From Rhyzopertha dominica (Eukaryota > Arthropoda > Insecta > Coleoptera > Bostrichidae), in NCBI GenBank assembly GCA_025024175.1, contig QCXZ01000086.1:24704245-24768244 (forward strand): a DNA stretch of 64,000 bases, given 5' to 3'. This document shows positions 1 to 11,100 of the stretch, one piece after another. Position numbers and translations under genes: made by a program. Position 1 is the stretch's first letter; the number at the start of each line of letters is the position of its first letter. The notes under the pieces are model-generated. The model searched no databases. It saw nothing but the letters and a program-made list of their open reading frames with translations, and was not told where the DNA came from.

Positions 1-85
1 ATATCAGTTATGGAGTAATAGTATTTTTCCTACAATAAAATTAACACTTTAGCTAGTGATTAAAATTCAAAAGTGTCTAGCATAC

Positions 86-894
86 CTGGATTTCCTCACG
101 TTTATCCAAGAGATCATCTCCTAGAGTATGCAGTTTGGTGAAATTAATCCTTAAGTTTGTCATTTTTAATAGATTCTGAACTTCTTCAGAATATGGATTA
201 TCTATAGGCACATTAGGAGGCAACACTCTGTATATAACTTCACCATCAGTGGATGGTGCAACACCAGAATAACGTGATTCACATACAACATCCGTCAAAT
301 TCTCTGGAAACCTTTCAGGAATGCCAGGAAAGCTTTCTGCACAATTGTAGGCAAAATAACGGTATACCTACATAAAACACATGTCAAGTGATTTTAAAAA
401 ACGTGGTTAAAAATAGTACCTGCCAAGTTTTCTTAAAGTCATATGATCTTTCGATGAGCATGGCGGCTGGTCGGAAAGTTTTAAATGTAATGATTAAATG
501 GGTGAAATGAAATTCTGCTTCCAAATCTAGCTGTATGTACACTTTTTCCTTGCCATTTTCAGACTGCCACCAAGATTTGTGGCGTGTACTTAAAAATATT
601 AAATTATTAACGTATAGGAACAACAAGTGGATTACACATACCCAGGGTACACTGTGTAAACTATATTACTAATGTTATGATTCAGTAAAGGCTTTGGTAC
701 CTTCGACGGTCGTGAATCACACCAAAAGCACTTCTTACGTTCTTCAAGATGTGAAACTATGCAGTAACGCTGCTGATCACGCAGCCCACACGTAGAGGAA
801 GCATATAATTGGTTTTCACGCCCAATAAGGAGGTTGCCCGTGGCTGGGTAGCAGGAACTTTGCTCACATGGGTGTAATTTTATCGGGGTGTAAC
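86..894 (-). CDS. LanB1: Laminin subunit beta-1, N-terminal (LamNT) exons, partial
   Basis: Laminin beta-1 is a secreted basement-membrane chain; its N-terminal LamNT domain mediates laminin polymerisation. Three minus-strand exons join in frame: 642..894, 420..588 and 86..367, each with GT/AG borders. The conceptual protein contains [95 protein letters not shown] and [10 protein letters not shown]. These are the diagnostic blocks of the beta-1 LamNT domain in the correct order. The donor after 86 (GTATGC) shows that the gene continues off the left edge, so the LE repeats and coiled coil lie outside. The first codon here starts in another exon (see 2654..2722). The family assignment is secure; only a small N-terminal part of the protein is in the window. 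Confidence 0.95.
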
Positions 895-2653
895 CTACGG
901 AAGAAAAGAAACCAATGAAACAACCATCACGGCATCAACCGAAGAGTTGTTAGTTGTATTATGCCATCCCGAAACCAACACCTGTAAGAACTGAAATTCA
1001 AGCATCGTATTCACAAATGAAAACCCTCTACTACACCCACCCACAGATACTCCTGCTTTGGGCCTCAAATTGCCGGCTATTCGACAGTTCCGTCAGGGGG
1101 TGCAGGCCTTCTGTTGCTCCTGTAGGTTTAACATGGTTGTGTAATAAAGTTCGTTATAAAGCACACAGAGACAGATTGTCAAGAAAGCTACGAGCTATAT
1201 ACATGGCTAGTTACATAGAAAAAGTTACTCAAAATTATGCAACATTTTTTATTTACCATATTATGTTATTTTAATTTGCTAGAAGCATTAACAATAACCA
1301 TAAAATACAATATCACAATGTCAAAAAATTGACGTAAGGAAGGATTGTTGAAAAATCATCTAAAGGTGTGAAAGGGGGATGAAAATTCATATGATATTTC
1401 CGTTATTTTCAAAATAATCATGAGAAGTAAACATAAAATTATATATTTAGGCCTTCGCTGAAAAAGTATCACATACATGTACCCTTTCACTGTTTTTGGA
1501 GATACCTCTCTCATGGAATGAAAAAATATGAGTATGTTTCAAAATATTTTTATTTTGGTATGTGTGCTCTCTGCTAAGTGACCAAAGCTGTGGGCACAAG
1601 CTAGTGAAATATAAAGAAATCGTTTATTTATTTTAAACATGAATAAAAATTTTGTATAATGTTTATACTTTAGTTAGATATATAAGCCCCTAGTTTTTTG
1701 GTAAATTTGTTACACCACTTGATTTTTGTATTTCAGTTGTTTCTTCTGATAGCATTTAATTTATAAAATTACATTGTCCTGTAATTGGTAATTCTTTGTT
1801 ATTGTTATTATAGCAACGATCAGCATTGTTGCATTGTTACTAGTTAAATCAGTGGATTGAAAGAAATGATCCAACATTGTGCCCTGTCAGGAGTCCTGAT
1901 TTAACAATTTTGGACTTTTATTTGTCGGGACGTTTAAAACAAAGTATACAAATAACCTGCCTATTATTAATGTTAAAGGATTAAGAAATTGAATAAGAGA
2001 CGCTGTGGCATCATTGTCCTTTAAAGTAATTCAAAGAAGTTTCAAGCAGCTTTGTTTAAGTATAGATTGTGAGCAGATAATAAGGGTGTGGAGTTAATTA
2101 AATAATGATTATTCTTTTTAAAAATTATACTTTGTATTCTTTTATCTTAAAGCTATTTCTATGAATTTTCATTTATTATTTGTTTTGCTTGTGTAATCTC
2201 ATTTGTCAAAGTGATATCATTTAAAAAAAACAGAAAAATTACTAGTTATTAAAAATTCAAAAGACAGTTTTAGTGGCAGAATTAATGATAATTCTTTTTC
2301 CTCTTGTTAACTAAATCCAAGGGTATACTGTATATATTTATACATATTTATTTCCTAGAGCTTAGACTTAGATTATATTTTTATGCAAACTGGAATTTTG
2401 AGTCTTGTGCATTTTTAGTTACTACGGTCAAAAAGTTATTCCATTATAATAATTCTTAATTATTTTTTTCCATAATTCACGTTGTGTACTTTTGCCACAA
2501 ACAGGCGTGAATTAGCTTTCATTTGGTTAGCGGTAATATAGCAATAAGTAAGCACATGAGGCATTTTTTAGAAAGTTGTTTTTAAGTAAATATACAACTA
2601 AAAACAGTTTTGTTTTAATGAAAAAGCCGCAACCAACCCATGTTTCTACCTAC
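895..2653. other. AT-rich intron-like spacer with no gene recognised
   Basis: If the 2654..2722 exon is real, this is a LanB1 intron. I see no coding signal on either strand beyond short random frames. The only structure noted is the diverged dispersed repeat at about 1690-1800. Confidence 0.5.
1690..1800 (+). repeat. Dispersed repeat, copy 1 (second copy near 39,265)
   Basis: The stretch around TAGCATTTAATTTATAAAAT, followed by GTCCTGTAATTGG, recurs at 39,310-39,355 as TAGCATTTAATTTCTAAAAT and GTCCTATAATTGG, with looser similarity on both sides. I see no terminal repeats or coding capacity, so its class is unknown. Confidence 0.55.
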
Positions 2654-2722
2654 CTCTGGTTGGATTTCCCCGAATTCTGTCCCTGGCCCTTCCAATAGCC
2701 TGGCCTTTTATTAATAGACTAC
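2654..2722 (-). CDS. LanB1: Candidate upstream LanB1 exon (end of signal peptide)
   Basis: This 69-nt minus-strand segment has an acceptor (TTTTGTAG) and a donor (GTAGGT). It reads SLLIKGQAIGRARDRIRG then NPTR, and splices in phase into the LanB1 exon at 894, giving [12 protein letters not shown]. The hydrophobic SLLI followed by a small-residue site and a basic stretch would suit the end of a signal peptide just ahead of the conserved [14 protein letters not shown] block. The phase match on the downstream side supports it; length and composition alone would not. The exon with the initiating Met was not found. Without transcript data this stays a candidate. Confidence 0.45.
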
Positions 2723-3299
2723 CTACAAAAGGACTTGATTTACTGTTCCATCATTGGAAGTCAAGGTTTACGTACTTGTAAAGAGTGGTAAAATGACCAC
2801 CCATAAGGTCGGTATACGCCGCCGTGTCATGACTAAAAAAGAAACATAAGCATAATTTTTTTCTAAGTAATCCGATATACATCCCGCAATTCGATGCGCT
2901 AAAAAAAGCGGGTATTATGTCACTGAATGACATCAACGTTTTAATTAATCTAATAAAGTAGATCACAAAGCGGGCATCTGTTTATCTCAAATCAAATTTA
3001 AAGTAAACACATAATATTACAATTCGTCGTTCATCTTTGGTCGGTGCAACGAACTGTGATGATTTATAAATATTTCCGGGCGAGTTCTGATCCGAAATAT
3101 GGAAAATGGGAGGAAAACAAAATCGGCAATGGTTTGTTTATGGTTCAAGAAAACACGTGTGTGCATGACCGAAATAAAAGCAAATCGTCCAATCACGTTA
3201 CCTCTCTGGTAAGAAGGTTCTTTCGTCAACGAAAACAGTTGCTACACCAAACAACTACACCCACTACGAAATATAAATAACGGTACTAGAGTCATTGTC

Positions 3300-3720
3300 G
3301 CAAATTTGTTTTTGCCCACAAATTATGCCATAACACAAAAGTTATTCGCACACGCGTTGCACACCCGGGAACAGCACAGCAGCACAACCGAGTCGCTCTT
3401 CTTCGAGCAGTTGAACGGACGTGAGGTAAAATTAAGAACGGCCGACCGGGAACCGTCGAGTCCGCAGAGGAAACAATCCGGTCTCAAAACCGAGTATTAT
3501 AATTTTCGTCGTCGCTTTCGTTTTATCAGCAACACCCTCACAGTTCGCTTTTATCTCGCTACTTCGAAGCTCTCGTTAGGCAAATGAAAAAAAAGCGGAG
3601 ACCAGGCCTAGGAGTTATGTGCGGCGGCGTTTACATCATTGTATAACATGTGGCACGCACTTGTGCCCCAGACTCAACATCTCGGCACAAACTGGGAACA
3701 GAAGACGCCGCACATTTTGA
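3300..3720. promoter_or_regulatory. GC- and CpG-richer island, possible LanB1 promoter or 5' UTR
   Basis: Base composition rises sharply here compared with the AT-rich flanks, with many CG dinucleotides (for example ACGCGTTGC, CGGCCGACCGGG, GCGGCGGCG). It lies upstream of the LanB1 exons on the minus strand, where a first exon or promoter would be expected. I found no convincing coding exon or core promoter motif in it, so the assignment rests on position and composition only. Confidence 0.25.
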
Positions 3721-4686
3721 TTTACCCAGTTAGAAAGGGGGCACTGACTTTCCCGTCCTTTTATCGCTTGACCCATTCATAGACGCGCTTATCTCTTTTT
3801 TTAGGTAGAGCCCGTTACAATTAGAGGCATTTTTCGAATAATACCCGACATAGCCATTTATCTTTAATAAAATGCTTATCGCTTCCGACAAAACGGTGAA
3901 CTTCCTTTCGTTTGCGGGGGCGGGCCCGCTGATAGTGGCAAAACTTAACATCCGCGCAAGGATAATGGGATCAGTACTATTTTGCCCAACGACAGCCCAT
4001 TTTGCCCCCTTTGTCATTTTTCTCTAGCTTCTATCACAACTTTTAATTCTCCAACAGAAAAGATAAAATGCCACGAATTACAGAAGGCAGAAGGCGTCAA
4101 CTTTTAATTTCAAGAGAAACTATAGCTAGTGTAGAAATAATTTTTTTCACAAAATCTCCATCGCGAGCTGCTGATGAATTTTCCAGAATGTTTTATGAAA
4201 CATCGCGAATCGTCGATTTTCGATATCTCCACCGCAAGACGGTTACGGCTATATTCAACACTTAGGGATTCTTTCCTCCTCTATTGAATGTTCTAGAATG
4301 CTCCATGACCTTCTGGAAACGCCAATTTTCGATTTTCCATTGCGAGACAGTTTCGGCAAACTACCATCTCTCGTCTTGTATAGAATCTGTCAGAATATTC
4401 TATGACATTCTCGAAACATTAAACATTCCGCTTACCCCGCCATGAATTTTTAAAGCTATAACCTTTTCGAAACGTCAGTTCGATTCTACACAGGTGATTA
4501 GGTAGACAGCTTTAAAGACCGACCAGAAACATTATGCGAATATGGATTTGATTGATTGTTTATGCACATATCTGTGAGGATGGGCCGTATTTTAACATGA
4601 ATGCAAATTACATATTTGAACAGATTTACATGCAACCTACTTTTAATTATAGCACTTACTTATTATAAAACTGTGGAGACCGTGGA
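3721..4686. other. Intergenic sequence with no feature recognised
   Basis: Short frames occur on both strands (a 95-codon minus frame at 3730..4017 and a 65-codon plus frame at 4068..4265). Neither resembles a known protein or has splice-consistent extensions. I see nothing else to support. Confidence 0.4.
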
Positions 4687-5022
4687 ATGGGGTTGATGCT
4701 TCCCACCCACAAGAAGGTGAAAACAACGCAGAAGTTGTTGAAGAAGTTTGACAATTATGTTGAATATTATGATGCACCTGAAGAGTCAAATCTCATTAAA
4801 CGGAATCATGATCACTTACCACCTGAAGCTAAACAGATAGTTTTGAATGTTTATGAATACATCAAAAATGCAGAGGGAGAGAGTGGGGCCATCGCAAAAA
4901 CCAATAGAATGCCCAAAATTTCACAATCAACATTGAGAAATATAGCTGTAAATGGAATTCAGGACAGAAAAGTACGAAAAAAACGTTCAGGGTTTTCAAA
5001 GATGATCACGCAAAGTGACTAA
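4687..5022 (+). pseudogene. N-terminal fragment of a transposon protein (helix-turn-helix, DDE/IS630-Tc1-type)
   Basis: An uninterrupted 111-codon plus-strand frame starts at ATG 4687. Its middle, LPPEAKQIVLNVYEYIKNAEG followed by NRMPKISQSTLRNI, looks like the N-terminal DNA-binding region of insect DDE transposases of the Tc1/IS630 group (a regulator-like helix, then a short HTH ending in STLRNI). The tail KVRKKRSGFSK fits the linker before a DDE domain, but no DDE domain follows; the frame ends at 5022 and the sequence becomes AT-rich. I read it as a truncated element. The lack of stop codons leaves open a small retained protein. Confidence 0.4.
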
Positions 5023-7100
5023 AATATAATAAAAAAATTAAATTGATTCTTTAAAAAATAATTAGTCTATTAAACTTTCTTTCGTTATCGTGAAGTTGAA
5101 GGTACAGTTACCCAAGGATGAAAGATCGCCGCAAACAAAAATTCACTTTCATATTCACATCAGGCAAAATACAAATCCAAATGTTGAAGTCCCTTTAGTT
5201 ACTTTTATTATAAAAGTCACATCCTACCTATATGCAAAGCTAGGAGAGCTAGCAGCCACATTTGTTTGTTTATTGATGTCATGCCAAGATAAACTATTAA
5301 ATTTTTATTGACAAAACCGTTTATAGCGCTCAAACGATGTGATAATATTTATTTTTAACTAGCAACAGTTAAACAATAATTCACATAGCTTCTTCGTACG
5401 GTACTTTTTGTTTTACTCCTATGTGTTACAGTGTGCTCCAACCCTCTTCCATATTAACTTAAAAAAACGCGTTCTGATAAAATGCGAGTAATTAAATGAC
5501 GTCATCTTAAAAGTGACGATAAAAGGATACGTTTTTTCTCAAAATCCGAGATAGCGCTGTATATCGCTACAAACTCAAAAAAATGAAATACCAAGGGGTC
5601 ATGTTACACCTCATTCGAAAAGCACTTTCAGAACATCAATAATTATAATACACTTAGCTGGAACGAGTAAATGAAAAATTTAGTAAAAACAAAAAAAGGA
5701 TACGATACGTTTCAGTCATTTTATGTACATAAAGTTTACTCAAAGATATGCCGTGTTTACGACTTAATACCGTATCTAACTTTCACTATTTTTCACCCGC
5801 TAATAATAAATAATCCCAGACAGATGCACAATGTCGGTCCAGATCCGTTTTCCGTAATTTTATACTTAACTTGAAGTCTCCAGATTCATGCTTTGCCTAT
5901 TTATGTTGTGTATTTCTATATCTTCACTATGCTCAGTTTTCATTTGACAGTTATTTAATGCTTTAATTAATTAAAATTCAAAACTAATTTGGTACAACTA
6001 AATTTCAGAGGTGTTCTTCCTCGCAGATGTGGCTTTAATTCCCTCCATATGAACTCGATCGAATTAAATTCACTGTGATAAGGAAGAAGACATGCAACTT
6101 TAAATCGTTTTAACATCTTTAACAGAAAGCAGCAAAGCCTCATTTACCCAATCATCATCTGATCTAATGTGTAAAATTATAGTACATTTACCCCATTTTT
6201 TTTTCTTTAAATATCTTGCCCCTCTATTGCGATTTTTCTTGATTCTACCAGAACTTGCCTCTTGTTAATTTTTGTATAAAATAAAAATTTTCGTAAAAAC
6301 TTTCCTGACAATTACTTGTTCTTGCCTTCCTTGTAACTTATGTTTTAATTTCTTTCTTCAAATCCCGGTTCCCTCTTCTAGCTTCTTCATTTCGGTGAGC
6401 ATTTTCTTAATTTTTTCCCTATCTCTCAGGGTTATTTTATTTTCTCTTTTAGGTGGTGGTTTTCGCAATATTATACTATTAAGCTCCCTACTTTCCTTTT
6501 TACTAAATCATTAATTTATTGTTACAAGACATTTAATTTAACCCATTCAGCAGTTAATAATACAGTAGATGTAATACATAATATTTTTATTTGACTCAAT
6601 TTAATATACAATTTAATAACACTAATAATGATAAACAGGGCGAATTTATGAATCTGTGAAAAATAATGACACCTATTAAATCTGTATACCTAAACGTATT
6701 TGAAGGCAAGCTGTTGTACCGAAGATAACATGCATGTTCAGGGATAACATGCAAAATGATCACACGGCTATTGACTACAGTCACCTTGTTCCTTCACCGC
6801 ATTATACAGACTTTCTTAATCAAATCAAGGAACATAATGTAGCTCAGTTAGCTTCAATGACCTCATGGATCAACCTTTTACTGTGTTTACCGTTTCAGGA
6901 CGAAGTCGTTTTTGCAGTGCGACCTTAATTAGCTCAGATGCTTTACAGATAGCATCGGAATTAACTAAAGTTACACAACTAACCTATTACTAAATGTGGC
7001 AAGTTGTACATAGTGAATGGCATCGTTCACGCACTCCTCAGTCAGTTCTTTTTTAAAGGCACCCTTCATAAATTGCAGGATTAAAATTTTAAGTAAAATT
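5023..7100. other. AT-rich intergenic spacer
   Basis: Between the LanB1 side and the 3' end of dome I find no recognisable gene or repeat with clear ends. Frames of 60-80 codons occur on both strands but have low-complexity or random composition. Confidence 0.45.
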
Positions 7101-8143
7101 GCATACGAAAAAATATAGTATATACAATTATGATAGNAATCTCTTTAAATTATCAATTATAACTAAAATTTGATATGTACAATATTACATTGGTATAAAA
7201 AATAAAAAAAGCTGAACTTTACTACTACAAAACTTTAAGGCCAATCATCAAGGTGAACAAACATACCACAAGGATTGACCTNAATTAGTGTGCATTTACA
7301 TAATTGTCAATGGATTATTTTCGCTAAAAAGCACGACGAACAGACCCAGCTAATGGGTGGATATGCATTTTTGGGTAATGCAAGACAATGCCTGAACATC
7401 GGATCAATTAAAATCAGGTACACATAAATATGCAGAAAACCCGGAGTCAAGATAAATGGCACTGAAAAAAAATTTGCTTTGATTCTCACAAGTTGTCATT
7501 TTACACAAAACGCTGCGGTAAAATGAAATCTCGGGAGCACTACTCCAAAATCCTTCTGCTATAAAAATTTCTGCAAGTTTATGCATAAAATGGCAAAATA
7601 CAGCATTGGGATGCACATTACCTAAATTGGATTTTTTAAAAACACAGGCAAAAAACATTTCACTATGGGATCAAAATTTCATGGTTGAAAAGCGCCGTTC
7701 CAAATTTAAATGATCCTGACAATTGGATTCCTTAGAATTTGCGAAGACCATACTAGAATGAACCGTGCTGATTACAACTGAGGGTGGTATAATGTTCAAA
7801 TATGTAAATGAGAAAATTCTAAGTATCTAGCCACTGTCTGAAAGTAGATCATGTCACACTTCTTTGAATGATCCCTGCATCGTCGCATTGCTAGACTGAT
7901 AAAAACATAATTCAACAAAATTACAATTCAATATCAAATTGTTCACAATAAGTACAGATAAAAACACTGTTAAAAACTGCCATAAATGACGTGTCCGACA
8001 TTCTGCAAATTAAACAGACGTTTAAATTAAAAATTAACTACATAATTAGTTAATGTTTAAATAATATTATGATTTCATTACGTTTGTGTCCTGACAGTAC
8101 CATTTGCACTCAACGAACTGTCACATCACCGATTAGTTCAAGA
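7101..8143 (-). other. Probable 3' UTR and downstream flank of dome
   Basis: This lies directly 3' of the dome stop codon on the minus strand. No exon-like frame with splice signals continues into it, and no clear AATAAA was found within about 1 kb. Where the transcript ends is therefore undetermined. Confidence 0.4.
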
Positions 8144-11100
8144 TCAGAACGGCACATAGCCCGAGTTTGTGGTTTTTGTCACCTCTCCCGTCAAAACATA
8201 GGGCGGCGTCACGGACGATGAATCCGAAGGTATTTGCGTCACCTTCTGCAGAGGCTCCGGGGCATTGTACTGCACGTATCCCGGACTGATGGGCTTCACC
8301 TCACCAGTAACAACATAAGGTACTGTGACTGTAGTCGAATCACACGTCACATCGGGAATTTTGAGCGCCTCTGGAGACATGGAGATGGAGCAGTGATCAT
8401 CTGACAAGTTGGGGTCCTCGCCAAGGACGCAGTAGTTCTNTGGAGGAGGACTTTTCATGGGCCACACCATGTTGTGCTCCGAAGGCAGCACCACGTAGTC
8501 CTTCGGTGGTGGNGTCCGNGATGTAGGTACGGCTCTTCTTCTCAATTCGCTTGACGACGATCGGGGGTGCTCCGTACCAGAATCGGAACTTCCCGATAAA
8601 TGTGAAGCTGAATCCATCGAAGAAGTCACGCTCTCGTGGGCAGAACTGCATCCGCTAGATTCACCACTGTGTCTGCCCATACCACTGATCTTATCGAGGA
8701 GCAGTTCTTCATCAGCACACGGCAGACGATCAGGTTCAATGGAACGCTTCGGTTCATCCCAACCGGGTTTGGTTAATTCCAAACCTTTGGGTAGCACTAC
8801 TTCCACTTCTTTCATTACCNCATACCTGTTGTACAGCCTACGGCAAGCGATTATTGTGTTAGCTGTTTCGCAGCAAAGTATGACATTTTTTACTCACTTT
8901 TTTCCTAGATATATTAATATGATGGCGGCAAATCCTGCTATGATAACTATAAGCCACAGATATGACTTCTGTTGGCCACAGAATATTTCCAAGTCATCAC
9001 TCCAGGGTCCAAAAAGACTTCTGTTTTCTACAATANTTACTGCCCTCACAGATACCTTTAAATTACCTTTGGCGTTGTCACAATTTTCCATGTCANACTT
9101 NGTAGCTATAAAATGTATTTAACATTAGCACCACATTGCAATATACAGCTTAAAAAATATTGCACAAACTTAGGTCAGGTCGATCTACCATAAGTGTTTT
9201 TAGTACACTTTCAGTCAGTGTTGCCAGAAGATAACTGTCAAATTACCCACTACAATGTTGGAAATTACCCGAAAATACCTGATATTATAAATTTCAAAAT
9301 ACTACTGCTGATCTCTATATTCTGTACCTATTCTAAATCTAAGCTAAATAACTGGATACGGGATGCCCATAGATTAGTTCGTTTTCGCGCCAAATGATCT
9401 ACATAGGTACATAATGTCCATTGTGCTGGCATTACAGAAATTGTTTATCTTTTATAACAGACGAGCGAACTATGTATAAAACGAAAATTCGTTTCATATA
9501 CTATACCATTACCATTAAATACAGTATTTGAGGTTATGCTTCATATGCGGGCAATCAAAGCAACTGTAAATGATTGTCGGTAACAATAAGTGAAAATGAA
9601 AAAGTGTTAAATCAGATATTGGGTAATGATGTAAAAATTTTACCCGCAGGCTTGACAGATTACCCGCAATTCGGGTAATTACCCGCCAATCGGCAACACT
9701 GCTTTCAGTAGAAGAACAGATGGCAATGCCAATAAATTGAGATGATTACAAAGTCATCTAGCTGTCTTAACAGAAATTATTTCTGAAGAAAAGCTACCTG
9801 TATTAATTGAAGTAGCTAGGTGGCTTCATCATGTCAATTTATTGCCGACAGATGGCATTACCATCTGTTTTTCTACCAATGTCTTGGTATATTGGCAAAA
9901 GCAGTTCTTTGCCATGCTGTCTGCACTAGACCTAAACTACAGTCTATCAGTCTTATAGACTGATTTTCACATCTCTCCATTAATACAATAATGAACAAAA
10001 ACTTACTTGTTGTATTGAATGTCCTGTGCGTACCATCAGCTGGCATTTTAATTTGAACTTCATAGAAATCATTCATACCACCCGGATTGACCAATTTATC
10101 CCAGTTTATGCTTACGAAAGTGCTATTTTGCGAACCAATAAATAGCTTGGAGATCTTATCAGGATCTAAAAAAAAGCAATGATGATCACACATTACCTGT
10201 CATCACCACCAGTATAGTCTTGTCACTTACATCCCATTTTAGTTTCAACAGTTATTTCTGATGGCAAGGAACAATCTGTTGTACATGCCCTAATGGATAC
10301 TTTATATTTTTTGTAACCCAACAGGTTGGTAAATGTATACTATAAGAAAAAGTAAAGAACAAATGAAACCACAGCACTTCTAAAAAAATCATACTTACAT
10401 TTGTTACTTCTTGGTGTCCAGGTTGTTGTTCAATATCGCTACATCTTACATCGTAATATTTAATAATACCATTTGTGATTTTTGGTGGTTCCCATAATAC
10501 CGTGAATGAAGAATTTGTCACATTAGCCTCTGTCAGATTCACAGGAGGATTTGGAGCTAGAATAGTGTGCAAATTGAAGAAAAACAAAACAAGCAAAAAA
10601 TTCTAAAATCCTACCAGCTTCCATCGTGGTGTTGAAAAGGGGATCGCTCATCTGACTGTAGGTAGAATGTTTAGTAATAACGGAAGCTCTGACCATGTAA
10701 GTTGAATAAGGGATAAGATCCGTAATGTTTGCCTTAGAGAATGTGGAACCCTCTATAGTAACATTCATTTGTTTGCCTCCCTTACATTCAGCCTGTGAGG
10801 GAGACATGATCTGACAGTAATAAATAATAAATCCCTCCACTGTTCCAACATGATTTGCACAGTCAAGTTTCCATCCAACTTCCATGAACGTTGGTCCAAT
10901 TCTGTTTATCCACACCGTCTTCATCTTGCCGATGTTTTGGTTATGAATGACTGTGCAAGCGGCCCATGCCATTCCACTGCTTCTACTGTCAGAATTTGCC
11001 GATATAGCGAACTGGTAAATTTCTGACTCAGTTACAGTTATATTGTATACTGTCAAGTTTCCATCGACTTCAGTCCAGTTCAGATATCCCTAAAGAAGGA

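Noticed and set aside
3730..4017. 95-codon minus-strand frame in the upstream region of LanB1
   Set aside because: No signal peptide at its start and no in-phase splice link to LanB1; no family resemblance.
8397..9122. Frames overlapping the dome tail and TM exons (84-codon minus, 127-codon plus)
   Set aside because: Out-of-frame and antisense shadows of dome exons 12 and 13.
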